Under the pieces are notes generated by a model. That model had not been told where the DNA came from. It searched no databases and saw only the letters and a list, made by a program, of their open reading frames with translations. A DNA stretch of 64,000 nt from CAWCQC01 sp963819905 (GTDB taxonomy: Bacteria; Actinomycetota; Thermoleophilia; Gaiellales; Gaiellaceae): positions 124,001 to 188,000 of the forward strand of contig CAWFXP010000001.1 of assembly GCA_963819905.1 (NCBI GenBank), read 5' to 3'. Positions 60,545-64,000 of this stretch are shown piece after piece; the stretch's first letter is position 1; each line of letters begins with the position of its first letter. Made by a program: the position numbers and the translations under genes.

Positions 60545-61413
60545 CGGTCGACCACCGCCTGAATGCCGTCCGCGACGAGGTTGACGGCCACGGCCAGCGA
60601 CGCGATCGCGAGCGCCGGGAACAGAGTCGGCCACCAGATGTTCCCGGAGATGAGACCGTAGTTCTCCGCGATCTGGAGGCCCCAGTCAGGAGACGGCGGC
60701 TGGATGCCGAAGCCGAGAAACGAGAGCGTCGCGACGGCGAAGATCGCGTAGCCGAGGCGGACCGTGAACTCGACGATGATCGGGGGCAGGACGTTCGGCA
60801 GGATCTCGACGAACATGACGTGGGGCGCCCGCTCACCTCGCAGCCGGGCGGCGGATACGTAGTCGAGCTCGCGCTCGCTCAGCACCGTCGAACGAACGGT
60901 TCGCGCGATGATCGGGGCGAAGACGATGCCGATCACGACGATGACGGTCCAGCTCGACGGGCCGAGCGCCGTGATGACGAGCAGCGCGAGCACGATCAGC
61001 GGGATCGCGAGGAACGCATCGACGATCCGGGAGAGCGTGTCGTCGACGAAGCCGCGGAAGTAGCCCATCACGAGGCCGAACGCCGTCCCGAGGGCGGTGC
61101 CGAGGATGGTGGCGAGCAGCGCGACGACGATGATGCTGCGCGCGCCGACGATCACCCGCGACAGGACGTCTCGGCCGAGCTGGTCGGTCCCGAGCCAGTG
61201 CTCACCGGAGGGAGCCTGGAGAATCTCGGGGCTCGGGGCGAGGTAGTCGTACGGCGCGAACAGCGTGCCGAAGATCGCGCACACGACCCACCAGAGGACG
61301 ATCAGCGAGCCGACGAGGAACGTCGGCGAGCGCCAGAGCGCGCGCAGGGTCTCGCGGCGAGCGATCCTGACCTCGCTCCGGTCCGGAGCGGATGGGGTGG
61401 CCGCCGTCGTCAT
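60541..61413 (-). CDS. ABC transporter permease, DppC type
   Basis: Inner-membrane permease of 290 residues for the peptide/opine/nickel importer. It has the conserved N-terminal helix, GTDQLGRDVLSRVI, six membrane helices, and the coupling-helix EAA-type loop (ELDYVSAARLRGERAPHVM). The C-terminal LSFLGFGIQPPSPDWG is a DppC hallmark. Overlaps its partners at both ends. Confidence 0.93.
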   Translation of the reverse strand: MTTAATPSAPDRSEVRIARRETLRALWRSPTFLVGSLIVLWWVVCAIFGTLFAPYDYLAPSPEILQAPSGEHWLGTDQLGRDVLSRVIVGARSIIVVALLATILGTALGTAFGLVMGYFRGFVDDTLSRIVDAFLAIPLIVLALLVITALGPSSWTVIVVIGIVFAPIIARTVRSTVLSERELDYVSAARLRGERAPHVMFVEILPNVLPPIIVEFTVRLGYAIFAVATLSFLGFGIQPPSPDWGLQIAENYGLISGNIWWPTLFPALAIASLAVAVNLVADGIQAVVDR

Positions 61414-62363
61414 TCGCGGGCTCCGTAGCGGATGCGGGGATTCAGCACCGAGTAGAGGAGGTCTGCGATCAGCGTTGCGGCGATGTAGACGAGCGCCACG
61501 GTGAGAACGCCCGACTGGAGAACCGGGAAGTCCTTCTTGCGGGCGGCGTCGTAGATCAGGCGTCCGATGCCGTTGTAGTTGAAGAGGAGCTCGATCGCGA
61601 CGAGCCCGCCGATCAGGTACCCCAGCTGGACGGCGATCACCGTGATCGTCGGAAGAAGCGAGTTCCGAAGCACGTGCCGGCGCACGACGGTTGTCCGCGG
61701 GAGGCCCTTGAGAACGGCGGTGCGCGTGTAGTCGGAATCGAGCGAGGCCACCGTGCCCGCACGCGCCATCCGTGCGATGTACCCGAACAGGACCGCGCAC
61801 AGCGCGAGCGCCGGCAGCAGGAGGTACTTGACCTGGGTGAAGACGCCGCTGCCCTGTGGGGCCGTGGCCGTGATCGGGAGCCACTCGAGCCAGATACCGA
61901 AGACCATGATCAGGACGATGCCGGTGACGAACTCCGGCACCGTCGACAGGGAGAGGCCGGTTACCGTGATGAACCGGTCAGCCGGACGGTTCAGATGCAG
62001 CGCGGCGAACACGCCCCCGATGATGCTCAGGGGGACGACGATCACGAAGGCGACGGCGGCCAGCTTGAGCGAGTTGACCAGCGCGTCGCCGATCAGGTCC
62101 GAGACCGGCGTCTTGAACACGTACGACGTGCCCATGTCGCCCTGCATGAAACCGCTGAACCAGTCCCAGTAGCGCGTCAGGAGCGGGTCGTAGTACCCGA
62201 GCTCCTCGTTCAGGGCCACGACCACGGCGTTGTCGGCGAACGGCCCCAGGATCGCCCTTCCTGGGTTGCCGGGCAGGACCTGTGCACCGACGAAGACGAT
62301 CACGCTCACGAGCCACAGCGTGATGAGTGCGAGGCCGAGTCGGCGGAGAATGAAGCGGGTCAC
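61410..62363 (-). CDS. ABC transporter permease, DppB type
   Basis: Partner permease of 317 residues. The start TRFILRRLGLALITLWLVSVIVF is the family first helix, followed by LPGNPGRAI, a periplasmic loop, and an EAA-type loop DSDYTRTAVLKGLPRTTV. The C-terminus LLYSVLNPRIRYG is diagnostic of DppB. GTG start at 62363. It follows the binding-protein gene by 58 bases that hold a strong hairpin. Confidence 0.93.
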   Translation of the reverse strand: MTRFILRRLGLALITLWLVSVIVFVGAQVLPGNPGRAILGPFADNAVVVALNEELGYYDPLLTRYWDWFSGFMQGDMGTSYVFKTPVSDLIGDALVNSLKLAAVAFVIVVPLSIIGGVFAALHLNRPADRFITVTGLSLSTVPEFVTGIVLIMVFGIWLEWLPITATAPQGSGVFTQVKYLLLPALALCAVLFGYIARMARAGTVASLDSDYTRTAVLKGLPRTTVVRRHVLRNSLLPTITVIAVQLGYLIGGLVAIELLFNYNGIGRLIYDAARKKDFPVLQSGVLTVALVYIAATLIADLLYSVLNPRIRYGARE

Positions 62364-62374
62364 GGCCGGGCTGC

Positions 62375-62414
62375 GGCCGGGCGTCGGTGGGGGCTCCCCG
62401 GCCGACGCCCGGCC
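62375..62414 (-). promoter_or_regulatory. 13-bp perfect hairpin between binding protein and permease genes
   Basis: Arms 62375-62387 and 62402-62414 pair perfectly around a 14-base loop that itself contains GGGG and CCCC. Such intercistronic stems commonly protect the abundant binding-protein mRNA and lower expression of the permease genes. Confidence 0.6.
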
Positions 62415-62421
62415 GTTCGAC

Positions 62422-64000
62422 TCATGCGGTGATCGAGGCCTGGTCGAGGAAGATCTGACCGACGGCCGTGTTCACGACGCCGCTGACGTTCGATCCGAGG
62501 GCCGAGAGGAAGTTGTAGAAGTAGGCAAAGATGATCGGCGTCTCGTCGAGCAGCAGCGTCTGGATCTGACCCGCGATCTGCTGCTGGGTCTGGAGGTCGG
62601 CCGTTGCGATGAACTGAGGGACGAGCGCGTCGTACTCGCTGTTCTTGAAGTGCGCGGCGTTCCACGTTCCCTCGGATAGGAGCGGGGCAGACAGGAGCGT
62701 GTTCGGCACGCTGCGGTGTGCGTAGTCGACGAGGCTCATGATCGAGTCCAGCCACGGTGACGATCCGAAGACGCCGTCGCCGTAGTAGGTCCCGAGATCC
62801 TGGACGACGAGGTCGATCTCGACCCCGATCTCCCTCGCCGCGGCCTGGACGAGCTGGGCGTACTGCGGTACCTCGACCGTCTTGGCGACGTTCATCTGCG
62901 TCTTGAAGCCGTTGGGATACCCGGCATCCGTCAGGAGCTGCTTCGCCTGCTCGAGATCCTGCGCCCGCTGCGGGACCGACGTGTCCGTCTGCGGGTAGAA
63001 AGGCGCCAGCGGGCTGTCGTTGCCGAGGTCGGCGAGACCCTTCCAGAGCGTCTCGATGATCGCCGGCCGGTCGAGCGTCAGCGCGATCGCCTGGCGCACC
63101 CGCTTGTCGTCGAACGGCTTCATGTCGGTCCGCATCGAGAGCTGCCGGTGAGGCGTGCCTATTGCCTTGAGGACGGTGAAGCTCTCGGGGTCAGCGAGGA
63201 TGGCCTGTCCTCCCACGGCCCCGAACTGGTCGATTGCGTCGATCTGCTTGCCGACGAGCGCGAGGATGTGGGCCTGCTCGTCCTCGTAGTAGGTGACCTC
63301 GACGGCGTCCAGAGGCGGAGCCGGGCCCCAGTAGGTCGGGTTCCGCGCCAGGCTTGCACCGACCTTCGGCGTGTACGCAGTCCGCGTGAACGGACCCGTG
63401 CCGATGAACGTGTTGTCCCAGTCCGCCGGGTCGTAGTTCTCCGGAAGGATGATCAGGTTGTAGTTGTCGGAGGAGACGATGTTCGGGAATCCGTAATTCG
63501 GCGCATCGAGGGTGAACACCACGGTCGTGTCGTCGCTCGCGACGGCGTTTCCCGGTGTGAGGACGCCGCCGAGCGCGGAGAGCGCGTTCCCCTTGTTGGC
63601 CGGATCGGCATGCAGGTTGAAGGTGTAGGCGACGTCCTTCGCGGTCATCGGCGTCGCCGCCTCGTCGTTGAACGTGACACCCTGGCGGATCGTGAACGTC
63701 CACTCGCTCAGGTCGTCGTTCGGAGACCAGCTTTCGGCGAGCTGAGGCTGGACCTCGGCTTCGCCGAGCGACAGCGTGAGGAACTGGCCCGTCAACGCGT
63801 TCATGACGAGACCGCCCTGATCGAGAATCGTGACCGGGTTGAGCGTCCCGGCGGGCGTCGTCGACCCGAGCCGGAACGTACCGCCGGTAGCCGGTGGCGC
63901 CGTCTCGGCCGGAGCGCCGGTGTCGGCGGGAGCACCCGTGTCGGCCGGCGCCGTCGTCTCGCCGCCGGCGTCGCCGTCGCCGCCGCCGCCGCACGCGGCG
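62422..64000 (-). CDS. ABC transporter substrate-binding lipoprotein, family 5, 5' end cut off
   Basis: Extracellular binding protein (SBP_bac_5 family: peptides, opines, nickel, oligosaccharides), at least 525 residues, with its signal peptide beyond the window. The first visible codons encode AACGGGGDGD, the lipobox cysteine, then a Thr/Ala/Pro-rich linker. Family segments include LNPVTILDQGG, QPQLAESWSPNDDLSEWTF, GTGPFTRTAYTP, FDDKRVRQAIALTLDR and AGYPNGFKTQM. First gene of the visible ABC operon; the ligand cannot be read from sequence. Confidence 0.93.
   Translation of the reverse strand, partial: AACGGGGDGDAGGETTAPADTGAPADTGAPAETAPPATGGTFRLGSTTPAGTLNPVTILDQGGLVMNALTGQFLTLSLGEAEVQPQLAESWSPNDDLSEWTFTIRQGVTFNDEAATPMTAKDVAYTFNLHADPANKGNALSALGGVLTPGNAVASDDTTVVFTLDAPNYGFPNIVSSDNYNLIILPENYDPADWDNTFIGTGPFTRTAYTPKVGASLARNPTYWGPAPPLDAVEVTYYEDEQAHILALVGKQIDAIDQFGAVGGQAILADPESFTVLKAIGTPHRQLSMRTDMKPFDDKRVRQAIALTLDRPAIIETLWKGLADLGNDSPLAPFYPQTDTSVPQRAQDLEQAKQLLTDAGYPNGFKTQMNVAKTVEVPQYAQLVQAAAREIGVEIDLVVQDLGTYYGDGVFGSSPWLDSIMSLVDYAHRSVPNTLLSAPLLSEGTWNAAHFKNSEYDALVPQFIATADLQTQQQIAGQIQTLLLDETPIIFAYFYNFLSALGSNVSGVVNTAVGQIFLDQASITA

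Noticed and set aside
57365..60634. A 1089-codon frame that would fuse an ABC domain start to an alcohol dehydrogenase
   Set aside because: The middle part is a non-coding frame; the ABC motifs continue in another frame after a one-base shift and the dehydrogenase has its own GTG start.
58567..61428. Long plus-strand frame opposite the ABC genes
   Set aside because: Antisense to well-supported genes and without recognisable motifs.

Overview
The window is high-GC bacterial chromosome (mostly G/C in third codon positions) with dense, short-spaced genes and many GTG starts. Gene content and order point to a deep-branching actinobacterium, most likely in or near class Thermoleophilia (inference). 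Pointers are the class II DAHP synthase, the rsmD-coaD-SepIVA-like-DUF177-rpmF block, the run from plsX-acpP-rnc-smc-ftsY-ffh through rplS-rnhB to comM-dprA, KorAB, and leaderless promoters. I saw no rRNA, tRNA or CRISPR array.

Layout. 1-9.8 kb: the end of rluB, a CarH-like B12 regulator, trpS, then aroG-tyrA-aroA-cmk-plsC-der-gpsA (aromatic amino acids, nucleotide and lipid precursors, ribosome GTPase). 9.8-16.9 kb: a DUF3352 lipoprotein, metK facing an mntR-like/msrB operon, then priA-def-fmt. 17-22.7 kb: rsmB, rpe and a riboflavin operon (ribD-ribE-ribBA-ribH). 22.7-23.9 kb: rpmB between two copies of a ~55-bp repeat, followed by a 5'-truncated phosphoesterase. 23.9-31.3 kb: a receiver protein, recG, rsmD, coaD, a SepIVA-like coiled coil, DUF177, an intact IS481-family insertion, rpmF, plsX and acpP. 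31.3-40.9 kb: rnc, smc, ftsY, ffh, rpsP, khpA, rimM, trmD, lepB, rplS, rnhB and yraN (RNA processing, chromosome segregation, SRP secretion, ribosome maturation). 41-48.4 kb: an MMPL transporter, a cytochrome c lipoprotein, a small membrane protein, a nitroreductase, comM-dprA, a LysE exporter and a small coiled coil. 48.4-51.3 kb: korA-korB, a ferredoxin-linked 2-oxoacid oxidoreductase. 51.6-64 kb: one long minus-strand set of tightly packed genes: peptide-type ABC importer, two zinc alcohol dehydrogenases, a formaldehyde-activating-enzyme (Fae) homologue, an enolase-superfamily enzyme, pyrophosphatase, an amidohydrolase, a cysteine dioxygenase homologue and a threonine-dehydratase-like enzyme.

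Three points stand out. First, thirteen genes have a -10-like hexamer exactly six bases before the start codon, so transcription should begin on the start codon itself (leaderless mRNA). Second, six otherwise intact genes carry one or two single-base insertions (seven in total), several in homopolymers; this looks more like draft-sequence error than gene decay, and rnc also lacks a normal start codon. Third, the Fae homologue sits in a catabolic/import operon with two zinc dehydrogenases and no visible methanopterin-pathway gene; this is the best candidate here for an undescribed pathway.
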